The notes under the pieces: model-generated
Told to the model about the DNA's origin: nothing
The model's database searches: none
Seen by the model: the letters and a program-made list of their open reading frames with translations, nothing else
In this document: positions 1-5,752 of the stretch, piece after piece
Numbering within the stretch: position 1 is the first letter of the stretch
Layout: the number at the start of each line of letters is the position of its first letter
Translations under genes and position numbers: made by a program
Assembly: GCA_003166055.1 (NCBI GenBank)
Contig: PMWR01000480.1
Span: forward strand, 1-8,179
DNA: 8,179 nucleotides
Source: Acidobacteriaceae bacterium
Lineage (GTDB): Bacteria > Acidobacteriota > Terriglobia > Terriglobales > Acidobacteriaceae
Reading direction: 5' to 3'

Positions 1-133
1 GCGGCCCATGCCGGAATCACGATACGAGCAAGTCGACACATAGTCGGACGATAGCAGTGCGCGGGGGAATCGGTGTCATGTCACCCTATTTCTTCTTCGA
101 GGTCAATCTGGTAACATAGCGGCGGCAAACCAT

Positions 134-1291
134 ATGACAATCGAAAAGTTCTACGAAACGCTCAAGTTCATTCTCGATCTCGATGCCGAGCTTGAGATTC
201 AGCCGACGTTGGAGAGTATTGGAAGCACGCTCACAAATCTCGTTAGCGCGCCTTCGCAGCCACAACATCAGTCAAGGCTCGCCACCGCATTAGAGAAATT
301 TGCTAAAACCTCTGATGAAATGCGAAGTCGCCTAACTCCGACCATCTCGTCCTCGATTGCAGAATTGGGTGGCGAGGAATTCTTCAATCCGAACATCGCG
401 GAGAGTGTTCAGGCGTCGATTTCGGCTAATGCCATGACGCCTTCTGTCGCAAAGGAGTTCGTGGATGATTTAGAAACAAGGCGTTCGGTCTTCCTTGCGA
501 CTGTTAAACAAACGCAGGAAGGACTGTCCCAACTGCGCGTCACTGGATCAAGTCTCCAGCCGGGTCAATCCGACTTAGCGTTCCTAATTCCTCGCGAACT
601 GTTCAAGAATCAAGTCAGCTCATTCGCAAAAGAGCTGTTATTCCTCAGTCGTCTTATTGCACATTTCAGCGAAGCCGTAACGGGGATCGTCGAGCCTGCT
701 GAACTCGAACAGTTGTCGTCTTCTATCCCTACGGTTGCCATTGCTGCCAACGTTGGTATTGTCGCGGCTATTGCAGCAGTGGTGAACAAATTCCTTGAGG
801 CTTGGGAGAAGATCGAGAAGATCAGGAAGATCAGAGCAGACCTAAATGAGATGGGAATGAAAGGAAAGCTGGTTGAGGAGCTGACTACTCAGATCACGAC
901 AACCATCAATGAAGTGATTGAGGAATCGGCCGAGATCACCTTGAAAGGGTACGGTGGTGACGCAGGGCGACGCAACGAACTGGAGAATGCGCTCAAGCAA
1001 GACACGCGGAGATTATTCGGACAGATAGAACGAGGCTTGACAATTCAATTTCGAGCAGAACCCAAGGAAGACGCCGACGAAAAAGAACGGATAGCACTCA
1101 AAGAGGTGGATCGGGTCAGTCATGTAATGCAATTCCCCCGCATCGAATTCGAGCCTCTTTTGCTGACACAGGGTGAAGTCTTGGAAGGCGATCTGCCGGA
1201 GGTAACTGTGGTCTCGCGAAAGACTACTACCAAAAAAACCACAACAAAGGAAGTTCGTAAGGGAGCCAAAGCGGAGCAGGAGAGCGATTAG
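134..1291 (+). CDS. Conserved hypothetical protein with one hydrophobic segment and a coiled coil
   Basis: Function not recognised. The 385-residue product has a mostly helical, polar N-terminal half (about 1-145), then a segment with the motif FLIPRELF (150-157), and a hydrophobic stretch at about 200-218 rich in Ala, Ile and Val that could be one membrane helix. This runs straight into a charged helix with coiled-coil character (about 219-265, rich in Lys, Glu and Ile). The tail is basic and threonine-rich (SRKTTTKKTTTK, 361-372), probably disordered. There is no signal peptide, Walker motif or visible catalytic motif. I recall similar proteins annotated only as hypothetical, so conservation is likely but the role is unknown. 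The ATG at 134 has no clear Shine-Dalgarno sequence; no better start was seen. The gene begins a packed cassette with the two reading frames downstream. Codons are A/T-richer than in the enzyme genes of this window. Being a real gene is well supported by length and composition; topology is inference. Confidence 0.85.
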   Translation: MTIEKFYETLKFILDLDAELEIQPTLESIGSTLTNLVSAPSQPQHQSRLATALEKFAKTSDEMRSRLTPTISSSIAELGGEEFFNPNIAESVQASISANAMTPSVAKEFVDDLETRRSVFLATVKQTQEGLSQLRVTGSSLQPGQSDLAFLIPRELFKNQVSSFAKELLFLSRLIAHFSEAVTGIVEPAELEQLSSSIPTVAIAANVGIVAAIAAVVNKFLEAWEKIEKIRKIRADLNEMGMKGKLVEELTTQITTTINEVIEESAEITLKGYGGDAGRRNELENALKQDTRRLFGQIERGLTIQFRAEPKEDADEKERIALKEVDRVSHVMQFPRIEFEPLLLTQGEVLEGDLPEVTVVSRKTTTKKTTTKEVRKGAKAEQESD

Positions 1292-1333
1292 ATGGTGTGT
1301 ACAAGGTACGCTCTCTAAATGTGAATGAGGCAT

Positions 1334-1714
1334 ATGGAAATAGGCGAAAAGAAATCGCTCGCAGAACAACTGGAAGCTGGCTAAGACACATATCTGACAG
1401 TTGCCGAGCTGTTTGTAGTTTTTACGCTGGCCATTTCGATCACGATTGTTACGATTCTCACTCTTCTTTGGATCATCGGAGTTTGCAGTTTTGAGGCGGA
1501 GCAGCAGAGACTGGAACATGTTCTCAAAACTCTTAGCGACAACTGGAAAGCCAGCCTGATTTTGCTCGTACCACTGTTCTACAGGACGGTCCGCAAATTC
1601 ATTGCGAGAGTGACTAAGTTGCCAGGTGGGGTGGAGGCGGTCACAGAGGACGAAAGCGCCAAGCCAGACATCTTACCGATGGAACCCAATCCGACCACCG
1701 GGGAGCAGATATAA
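1334..1714 (+). pseudogene. Small membrane protein gene interrupted by an in-frame TAA
   Basis: A 126-codon frame that any stop-to-stop search would miss. From ATG 1334 it reads MEIGEKKSLAEQLEAG, hits TAA at 1382-1384, then stays open to TAA 1712-1714. After the stop comes DTYLTVAELFVVF, a strong hydrophobic stretch (codons about 22-50), a short charged linker, a second hydrophobic or amphipathic stretch (codons about 72-88, around LILLVPLFY) and a polar tail rich in Pro, Glu and Asp. No ATG, GTG or TTG lies between the stop and codon 77, so the membrane part has no ordinary start of its own. GAGG at 1327-1330 sits only 3 nt before ATG 1334; ATG 1325 is in the same frame. The last stop overlaps the next start as TAATG, typical of translational coupling, which argues that this frame was really translated. 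Most likely a recent nonsense mutation or a sequencing error; a CTG or ATT start after the stop cannot be excluded. Family not recognised. Confidence 0.6.
1700..1705 (+). promoter_or_regulatory. Ribosome binding site of the DUF1883-like gene
   Basis: GGGGAG lies 8 nt before ATG 1714. It is inside the last codons of the upstream reading frame, whose TAA overlaps the ATG by one base. This fixes the start and suggests coupled translation. Confidence 0.6.
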
Positions 1715-2019
1715 TGCCAACGGTGCGAATTGAACCGAACCAGAATCTACGGCCACGGTATCGAGTTCCCGACAGCGGTGTAATTCGCTTCACCCTTGAA
1801 TCCGACATTCCCCTGCAGACTTACATAGTCCGTCCAGCCGGACTCGAATATTTCGACGAAGGCAGTAGAAGCTTCAAGTACTATGGCGGGTTCCCGGACG
1901 CACGGCGCAAGCAGAGCCAGACGCTCCGGCTACCGTTTGAGGGGCACTGGCACCTACTAATAATCAACCGAAGCGACGAGGACTTCGCTACGGTTGATTA
2001 CTCTGTTTACTACGAATAG
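1714..2019 (+). CDS. DUF1883-like small beta protein
   Basis: A 101-residue soluble protein with no signal peptide or membrane segment. Residues 40-85 fit my memory of the DUF1883 family (small all-beta proteins): a hydrophobic strand YIVRPAGLEYF, then SFKYYGG (53-59), a basic stretch, and a strand pair ending in LPFEGHWHLLI (73-83). The YYGG and GHWH elements are the family hallmarks I rely on; the N-terminal 20 residues are not typical. The biochemical function of the family is unknown. I recall DUF1883 being fused to TIR domains in some bacteria, which would hint at a recognition or regulatory role, but no TIR domain is present here. The start is secured by GGGGAG 8 nt upstream and by the TAATG overlap with the preceding frame. 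It is the last gene of the cassette; a convergent repeat-rich spacer follows. The gene is real; the family call is from memory and needs a profile search. Confidence 0.75.
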   Translation: MPTVRIEPNQNLRPRYRVPDSGVIRFTLESDIPLQTYIVRPAGLEYFDEGSRSFKYYGGFPDARRKQSQTLRLPFEGHWHLLIINRSDEDFATVDYSVYYE

Positions 2020-2201
2020 CTTTTGGTTCGAGAAGAGGTTCAAGCTGACGGATCTGCGATGTCCATCAAGAATACGGCATGCCCGGTTCCGGATATTTTT
2101 CGACTGCGCAATTTGATTCAATGGTAGACATCGTTACCGGTCGGAGATTCGTTCTGCGGCTGGTGATTGAATTGGCTGCGTTGTCGATCGGTCAGATTTG
2201 A

Positions 2202-2219
2202 ACGCGGCTTGCGCCGCGT
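2202..2219. repeat. Perfect 7-bp hairpin
   Basis: ACGCGGC and GCCGCGT flank a TTGC loop. There is no T run after it, so it is not a typical intrinsic terminator. It is the first member of the hairpin run in this spacer. Confidence 0.6.
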
Positions 2220-2251
2220 ACACGATATATCAGATTTTGGTGGGTGGTTTT

Positions 2252-2298
2252 CCACGGGTTTCACCCGTGGCTATTCTCAGCCTGTCCCTCCGGGACGG
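2252..2298. repeat. Paired hairpin element (CCACGGGT stem and GTCCC stem)
   Basis: Two adjacent hairpins. CCACGGGT at 2252-2259 pairs perfectly with ACCCGTGG at 2263-2270 around a 3-nt loop. GTCCC at 2284-2288 pairs with GGGAC at 2292-2296, extended by CC/GG beyond a bulged T. I recall this two-hairpin combination as a recurrent intergenic element in Acidobacteria; that is memory, not a search result. Confidence 0.65.
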
Positions 2299-2316
2299 CC
2301 ACCTGCGGTGGGGCTA
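2297..2316. repeat. 20-nt repeat with CCACC/GGTGG palindrome, copy 1
   Basis: The sequence GGCCACCTGCGGTGGGGCTA contains the hairpin CCACC-TGC-GGTGG (2299-2311). An identical 20-nt copy lies at 3793-3812 inside the alpha-galactosidase gene, in the same orientation relative to the plus strand. Confidence 0.85.
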
Positions 2317-2352
2317 GAAGCTTGCTGTCCGCTTGCATGGGCTTGGTAGTTT

Positions 2353-2388
2353 CCCACCCATTCCGCTGAAAAATGCGGAATGGATGGG
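2353..2388. repeat. 14-bp hairpin repeat with one mismatch
   Basis: CCCACCCATTCCGC at 2353-2366 faces GCGGAATGGATGGG at 2375-2388 across an 8-nt A-rich loop, with a single mismatch. It continues into ACACCC. I recall variants of this hairpin (CCCACCCTTCGC type followed by GGGGCACCC) as very common in acidobacterial spacers. Confidence 0.75.
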
Positions 2389-2428
2389 ACACCCACTTCA
2401 TAGGTCAGTCAAGCGTCGGGCACCCGCC

Positions 2429-2524
2429 CCACCCTCCCCGGTCTCCGAAAGCGAGGGACCGGGGGCACCCGGCCACCTGCTCCACCCTCCCCGGTCCACG
2501 AAAGCGAGGGACCGGGGGCACCCG
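2429..2524. repeat. Tandem pair of 43-nt hairpin repeats, 53-nt period
   Basis: Copies at 2429-2471 and 2482-2524 match at 41 of 43 bases, separated by 10 nt. Each folds: CCCCGGTC (2436-2443) with GACCGGGG (2457-2464) in copy 1, and CCCCGGTCC (2489-2497) with GGACCGGGG (2509-2517) in copy 2, around a GAAAGCGA-type loop. The two differences lie in and just beside the stem, and copy 2 pairs one base longer without a wobble. Both copies end in GGCACCCG. Confidence 0.85.
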
Positions 2525-2538
2525 CGTTGATATAGATA

Positions 2539-2566
2539 TCCCAGGTCTGAAAATCCAGACCTGGGA
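2539..2566. terminator. Perfect 11-bp hairpin, possible bidirectional terminator
   Basis: TCCCAGGTCTG (2539-2549) pairs perfectly with CAGACCTGGGA (2556-2566) around a 6-nt A-rich loop. It sits between convergent genes, where a bidirectional terminator is expected. However, the only T run, TTTTT at 2574-2578, begins 8 nt after the stem on the plus side, and no run abuts it on the minus side. It may therefore be just another member of the repeat run. Confidence 0.4.
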
Positions 2567-2679
2567 CCCGGCATTTTTCGGCACGTAGTTCAATGATTGT
2601 GGACTTAGGAAGAGAGCAGGATTAGGGTGGGCCACCCGCCTCCCGTTCCGTTGCGTATTTCGACGTTTGGTGCAATCGG

Positions 2680-3915
2680 CTACTTCGGCGCGTCGATGCG
2701 AACCAGCAGAATGTCGTGGCTGCCGAGTTCCAGCGGCTGATTCTCGGTGAGCTGAATGACCTTCCCACTCCACAGATCTTTTGCGGTTTGCGTGCCATGC
2801 AGGCGGAGCTTGGCCAGGTTGAGACGGAAGGGGTGGGTGGAGTAGACATCGCTGCCTGCGTTGAGGATGGCGATGGCCATGGCTCCGTCCTTTAATTCGC
2901 GGCTCCACACTTCCACTTCACCGATGCTGTAGACGTGGCGGGCCTGGTGGCCGAGCGGGTCCTGATCGATGGCGATGACGTCGCGGTTGGTGAGGATGGC
3001 CTTGATCTCCGGCTTCATGTGGGGCAGGTCGTTGCCTGCCAGCAGTGGCGCGGCGAGCATGGTCCACATGGAGAAGTGAGACCGGTTCTCGGCCAGGCTC
3101 AGCTTGCCGTTGCCCACTTCGAGCATGTCGGGGTCGTTCCAGTGGCCGGTGCCGGCGTAGCCCGCCAGGCCGGATTGCTGCTCAAGCAGGTCGTAGATGC
3201 GGTCCCATTTAGGTTCAATGTCGCCGGTGGTGCGCCACAGATTGCCGCCGAGGGCGGGCGCCCACTCCCAAACCGAGTCCCAGCCGTATTGGCAGAGCGA
3301 AAGCACGATGGGACGGCCGGTGGCCTTGAGCGCTTTCGACATCTTGTCATACGCGGCGACCATCAGGCGCATTTGCGCGGGTTTGTCGTTTGGCGCCTGT
3401 TTCTCCATCACCGCGGGAATAAAGCTGCACAGGTCGTATTTGAGGTAGTCGATGCCCCAGGAGGCGTAGAGCTGGGCGTCCTGCTCCTCGTGGCCGAGCG
3501 AGCCCTCGAAGCCTGCGCAGGTTTTGGGGCCGGGCGAGGAGTAGATGCCGATTTTGAGGCCCTTGGAATGGACGTAGTCGGCCAGCGCCTTCATGTCAGG
3601 AAACTTGGAGTTGGAATGAAGAACGCCGGTGGAGTCGCGCTCGCCCTCCCAGGTGTCGTCGATGTTGACGTAGATGTAGCCGGCGTCTCTCATGCCGGTG
3701 GAGACAATCTGGTCGGCGGAGTCGCGAATGTCCTTGTCGGTGACTTTGCCGGCGAAGTAATTCCAGCTATTCCATCCCATGGGCGGCGTTTGGGCCACCT
3801 GCGGTGGGGCTAACTGTACCTGAGAGGCCATCTGCTGCGCTACCGGTGTTTGTGCGATTGCGAAAAGGGGCAACAGGCCAAGAACGGCGAGAGAGAGCGG
3901 GGCGGAGATACGCAT
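2680..3915 (-). CDS. Secreted alpha-galactosidase, glycoside hydrolase family 27
   Basis: Hydrolyses terminal alpha-1,6-linked galactose from oligosaccharides such as melibiose or from galactomannan, by the retaining mechanism of GH27. Numbered from the chosen start, the 411-residue protein has a signal peptide at 1-21 (hydrophobic core, AIA before Gln22), a Gln/Pro/Ala-rich linker, and a catalytic barrel beginning at PPMGWNSWN (44-52). Visible family motifs are NIDDTW (84-89), the nucleophile Asp161 in YLKYDLC, the acid/base Asp232 in WRTTGDI and GHWNDPDMLEVGN (257-269). A C-terminal beta-sandwich domain ends at about 411. Length is normal for the family. The frame is open further upstream to 4029, but the start at 3915 has GAGG 7 nt ahead and directly opens a signal peptide, whereas the longer version would bury it. 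No sugar transporter or regulator is adjacent. An oddity is that residues LAPPQVA (35-41) are encoded by a copy of the intergenic repeat found at 2297-2316. Confidence 0.95.
   Translation of the reverse strand: MRISAPLSLAVLGLLPLFAIAQTPVAQQMASQVQLAPPQVAQTPPMGWNSWNYFAGKVTDKDIRDSADQIVSTGMRDAGYIYVNIDDTWEGERDSTGVLHSNSKFPDMKALADYVHSKGLKIGIYSSPGPKTCAGFEGSLGHEEQDAQLYASWGIDYLKYDLCSFIPAVMEKQAPNDKPAQMRLMVAAYDKMSKALKATGRPIVLSLCQYGWDSVWEWAPALGGNLWRTTGDIEPKWDRIYDLLEQQSGLAGYAGTGHWNDPDMLEVGNGKLSLAENRSHFSMWTMLAAPLLAGNDLPHMKPEIKAILTNRDVIAIDQDPLGHQARHVYSIGEVEVWSRELKDGAMAIAILNAGSDVYSTHPFRLNLAKLRLHGTQTAKDLWSGKVIQLTENQPLELGSHDILLVRIDAPK
3793..3812. repeat. 20-nt repeat, copy 2, inside the alpha-galactosidase gene
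   Basis: Identical over 20 bases to 2297-2316, including the CCACC-TGC-GGTGG palindrome. On the coding strand it supplies part of the linker between the signal peptide and the catalytic domain, without disturbing the frame. Confidence 0.85.
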
Positions 3916-3921
3916 GTGAGA

Positions 3922-3927
3922 TCCTCG
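3922..3927 (-). promoter_or_regulatory. Ribosome binding site of the alpha-galactosidase
   Basis: On the minus strand CGAGGA precedes ATG 3915, with GAGG 7 nt from the start codon. It decides the start in favour of the signal-peptide form over the 38-residue longer frame. Confidence 0.7.
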
Positions 3928-3960
3928 TGGAAACGATTTCAGAGGGAATCTTATCTCCGC

Positions 3961-3987
3961 CACCGCAGATTCCGCAATTCTGCGGTG
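3961..3987. promoter_or_regulatory. Perfect 9-bp inverted repeat upstream of the alpha-galactosidase gene
   Basis: CACCGCAGA (3961-3969) and TCTGCGGTG (3979-3987) are separated by 9 nt and lie 46-72 nt before the alpha-galactosidase start, in the divergent spacer shared with the membrane-protein gene. Position and symmetry fit an operator or a 5'-UTR hairpin. It could equally be one more intergenic repeat. No confident -35/-10 pair was found around it. Confidence 0.4.
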
Positions 3988-4112
3988 TGCGCTTCGGGTT
4001 CTATGCGATAAGCTAAGGAAACTCCGCATAGGGCATTCAAGCGAATTGCAACACTTCCCAGGCTAATTCTGTCGCATTCAGGGCTTGAGCCGGTGCATTG
4101 ACCGCAAATGCG

Positions 4113-5093
4113 ATGATCGAGCAAGACGATACGATGACAAACCGGGCGATGGAAGACGACGTGACCGGCGAACAGGCGCCTGCGGCCATTTGGCTGCGAG
4201 TGGCGGCGGCGCATGACCGCATCTTTTCAGAACGCAACAAGACGGCGCTGAAGCACCTGGTCATCCGATTGGGGATCGCCGGGTTTGGCCTTCACCTGCT
4301 GCTGATCTTTCTGGCCAAGACGCTTGCGCATCCTCCGGCTTTGATTGCAGGGGCGGGAGAGAACTATCTGGTTGCGATCTCGACCCCCTTCAACTTCATT
4401 CTGTTTTACGAGGTGGTGACGCTGATTGGGGCGCTGCATGAGTCGACTACGCGGTCGATTGCCTACCAGTTCGAAATTGTGTCGCTGATTTTCATTCGGG
4501 AAGTATTCAAGGATATTGCCGAAGCGGCCGAGATGGTGACCAGGCATACGCTGACGCTGGAGGCGCTGCCGCTGTTCGTGGATATGTGGGCAGGGTTTCT
4601 GATGTACCTGCTGGTTGCGATCTTTCAACACGTGGCGCATGGAAGCGCGGGGCATATGGGCAAGGCTGCGCCATCATTGGCCAGGTTGAGATTTGTGGCG
4701 CAGAAGAAGGCTGTTGCACTGGGACTTGGCGCTCTGCTGCTGACGATGGCGGCGTATAACATAGGGCTGTTTGGGATGGATGTATTTCGCGAAGTCACTA
4801 CCGGGTCGACGGGCCTGGCTCATGTGACCACGTTCTATAACGATCTTTTTACAGTGATGATCTTTACCGATGTGCTGATCCTGATCTTGTCGATCGTTGT
4901 GTCGGGGCATTATGAATTTGTGTTTCGCTCGGCGGCGTTCGTGGTGTCGATCGTGCTGATCCGGTTTGCGTTGACGGAAGGATATCCGTATGGCGCGCCG
5001 CTGGCGATTCTGGCAATGGTGTTCGGGATCATGGTTCTGATCGTCTTCAATTACCACATGAAAATACATTTAAAGACAGCTGTTAGCTCTTAG
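4113..5093 (+). CDS. Polytopic inner-membrane protein of unknown function
   Basis: Not recognised. Taken from ATG 4113 it has 326 residues: a polar acidic N-terminus (1-25), an amphipathic stretch, then about seven or eight hydrophobic segments near residues 47-69, 87-108, 115-131, 153-174, 201-221, 243-264, 270-288 and 294-312. Between them are charged, histidine-containing loops: REVFKDIAEAAEM (129-141) and the His/Gly-rich FQHVAHGSAGHMG (171-183). No transporter signature, P-loop or enzyme motif is visible. The start is uncertain: TTG 4098, ATG 4113, ATG 4134 and ATG 4149 are all in frame and none has a good Shine-Dalgarno sequence. It is divergent from the alpha-galactosidase and followed after 74 nt by the DUF1572 gene, possibly co-transcribed. 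The stop codon lies within a heptamer tandem repeat. A role in small-molecule transport or sensing would be guesswork. Confidence 0.8.
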   Translation: MIEQDDTMTNRAMEDDVTGEQAPAAIWLRVAAAHDRIFSERNKTALKHLVIRLGIAGFGLHLLLIFLAKTLAHPPALIAGAGENYLVAISTPFNFILFYEVVTLIGALHESTTRSIAYQFEIVSLIFIREVFKDIAEAAEMVTRHTLTLEALPLFVDMWAGFLMYLLVAIFQHVAHGSAGHMGKAAPSLARLRFVAQKKAVALGLGALLLTMAAYNIGLFGMDVFREVTTGSTGLAHVTTFYNDLFTVMIFTDVLILILSIVVSGHYEFVFRSAAFVVSIVLIRFALTEGYPYGAPLAILAMVFGIMVLIVFNYHMKIHLKTAVSS

Positions 5094-5100
5094 CTGTTGG
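5080..5100. repeat. Heptamer tandem repeat spanning a stop codon
   Basis: CTGTTAG, CTCTTAG and CTGTTGG follow each other at 5080-5100, then CTTGAG starts a degenerate fourth unit. The stop TAG of the membrane-protein gene (5091-5093) is the end of the second unit. With a unit of 7, not a multiple of 3, gain or loss of a copy would alter the last few residues of the protein. Confidence 0.65.
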
Positions 5101-5155
5101 CTTGAGTTACCTTGGTCCGGCTGTTCTGCAGTGCCGGCTGAGGTTGGAAACTCGC

Positions 5156-5162
5156 GAGGGAG
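5156..5162 (+). promoter_or_regulatory. Ribosome binding site of the DUF1572 gene
   Basis: GAGGGAG lies 5 nt before ATG 5168. It selects this start over TTG 5102, which would add 22 residues without family similarity. Confidence 0.65.
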
Positions 5163-5167
5163 CGGTG

Positions 5168-5689
5168 ATGAACGAAAGTGATGCGGATGTGACGGCGTTG
5201 TTTGTGGAGTTCTCGCGGAGGAAATTGCTGGAGCACTACTGGCCGCGCCTGAAGGCCAGCGTGGAGGTGCTCACCGAGGAGCAAGTGTGGTGGCGTGCAA
5301 ATGAAGCGTGCAACAGCGTTGGAAATCTGATTCTGCATTTGAATGGGAATGTGCGGCAGTGGCTTGTCAACTCTTTCGAGGGGCGGGAGGACAATCGCGA
5401 TCGGCCGGCGGAGTTTGGGGCGCACGGCGGGATGACCGCGCATGAGTTGCTGGAGCGATTGGGCGCTACGTTGAGTGAAGCGCAGGCGGTGCTCGAACGG
5501 CTCACCGAGGGGGAGTTGGCGGCGTGGTATGAGATTCAGGGATACCACGTGAGCGGGCTGGAGGCGGTTTACCAGGTTGTGGAGCATTTCGGTCTTCATT
5601 ATGGACAGATTGCGTACATCGCGAAAAGCTTGAGCGGAATGGACCTGGGGTTTTATCGGGAGTTGGATAAGACGGGCCGTGCCGATTGA
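5168..5689 (+). CDS. DinB-like four-helix protein, DUF1572 family
   Basis: A 173-residue cytoplasmic protein of the DinB/YfiT-like superfamily of four-helix bundles that usually bind a divalent metal; some members are thiol-dependent transferases, but the reaction of DUF1572 members is not established. The family pattern is clear: WWRANEACNSVGNLILHLNGN (41-61) with metal ligand His57, NRDRPAEF (76-83), then VVEHFGLHYGQI (137-148) with ligands His140 and His144, closing with KSLSGMDLGFY. All three expected histidines are present and the length is normal. GAGGGAG before ATG 5168 supports the start. It follows the membrane-protein gene by 74 nt in the same direction and precedes the peptidase gene by 75 nt, so it could share a transcript with either; no terminator hairpin was seen in those gaps. 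The superfamily call is secure from motifs; the biological role is not. Confidence 0.92.
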   Translation: MNESDADVTALFVEFSRRKLLEHYWPRLKASVEVLTEEQVWWRANEACNSVGNLILHLNGNVRQWLVNSFEGREDNRDRPAEFGAHGGMTAHELLERLGATLSEAQAVLERLTEGELAAWYEIQGYHVSGLEAVYQVVEHFGLHYGQIAYIAKSLSGMDLGFYRELDKTGRAD

Positions 5690-5752
5690 AAAGTTTGCGC
5701 AATGAAATCATGAATGGAACGAGACATGCTCATTTAGAAAATCGTAAATCGT

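Larger units (their letters stand above)
2020..2679. other. Gene-free spacer between convergent units, packed with hairpin repeats
   Basis: This 660-base stretch lies between the 3' ends of the DUF1883-like gene and the alpha-galactosidase gene. I find no credible gene in it: the open frames have repeat-derived Pro/Arg/Gly-rich translations. Bases 2020-2200 are unremarkable. From 2202 to 2637 there is a near-continuous run of inverted repeats of different sequence, listed separately, plus a small perfect palindrome GGGTGGGCCACCC at 2625-2637. The content resembles the mosaic intergenic repeats I associate with acidobacterial genomes. Some of the hairpins may also end transcription arriving from both sides. 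Confidence 0.75.

Noticed and set aside
3..119. Open plus-strand frame at the left edge, ending at TAG 117
   Set aside because: Too short, with no protein-like pattern or ribosome site; it could be the tail of a gene outside the window, but nothing supports that.
1297..1494. GTG-started 65-codon frame over the membrane-protein region
   Set aside because: Its composition is unlike a protein (Ser/Arg/His/Cys mix), and it overlaps the frame that has hydrophobic segments and the TAATG junction. It could matter only if a frameshift joined the two, for which there is no slippery site that I can see.
2429..2524. Possible CRISPR array
   Set aside because: Only two units with a 10-nt gap, strong internal palindromes and no cas genes; this is a tandem hairpin repeat.
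2167..2588. Short open frames across the spacer
   Set aside because: They run through the hairpin repeats and give low-complexity Pro/Arg/Gly translations without ribosome sites.
2935..3813. 292-codon open frame on the plus strand opposite the alpha-galactosidase
   Set aside because: It is antisense to a gene with complete GH27 motifs; its Val/Gly/Ala/Arg-rich translation is a codon shadow of GC-rich coding DNA.
3916..4029. 38-residue N-terminal extension of the alpha-galactosidase
   Set aside because: It would bury the signal peptide and has no family similarity; the internal ATG at 3915 has a good ribosome site.
5102..5167. TTG-started 22-residue extension of the DUF1572 protein
   Set aside because: ATG 5168 has GAGGGAG at 5-nt spacing, and the family begins near that residue.
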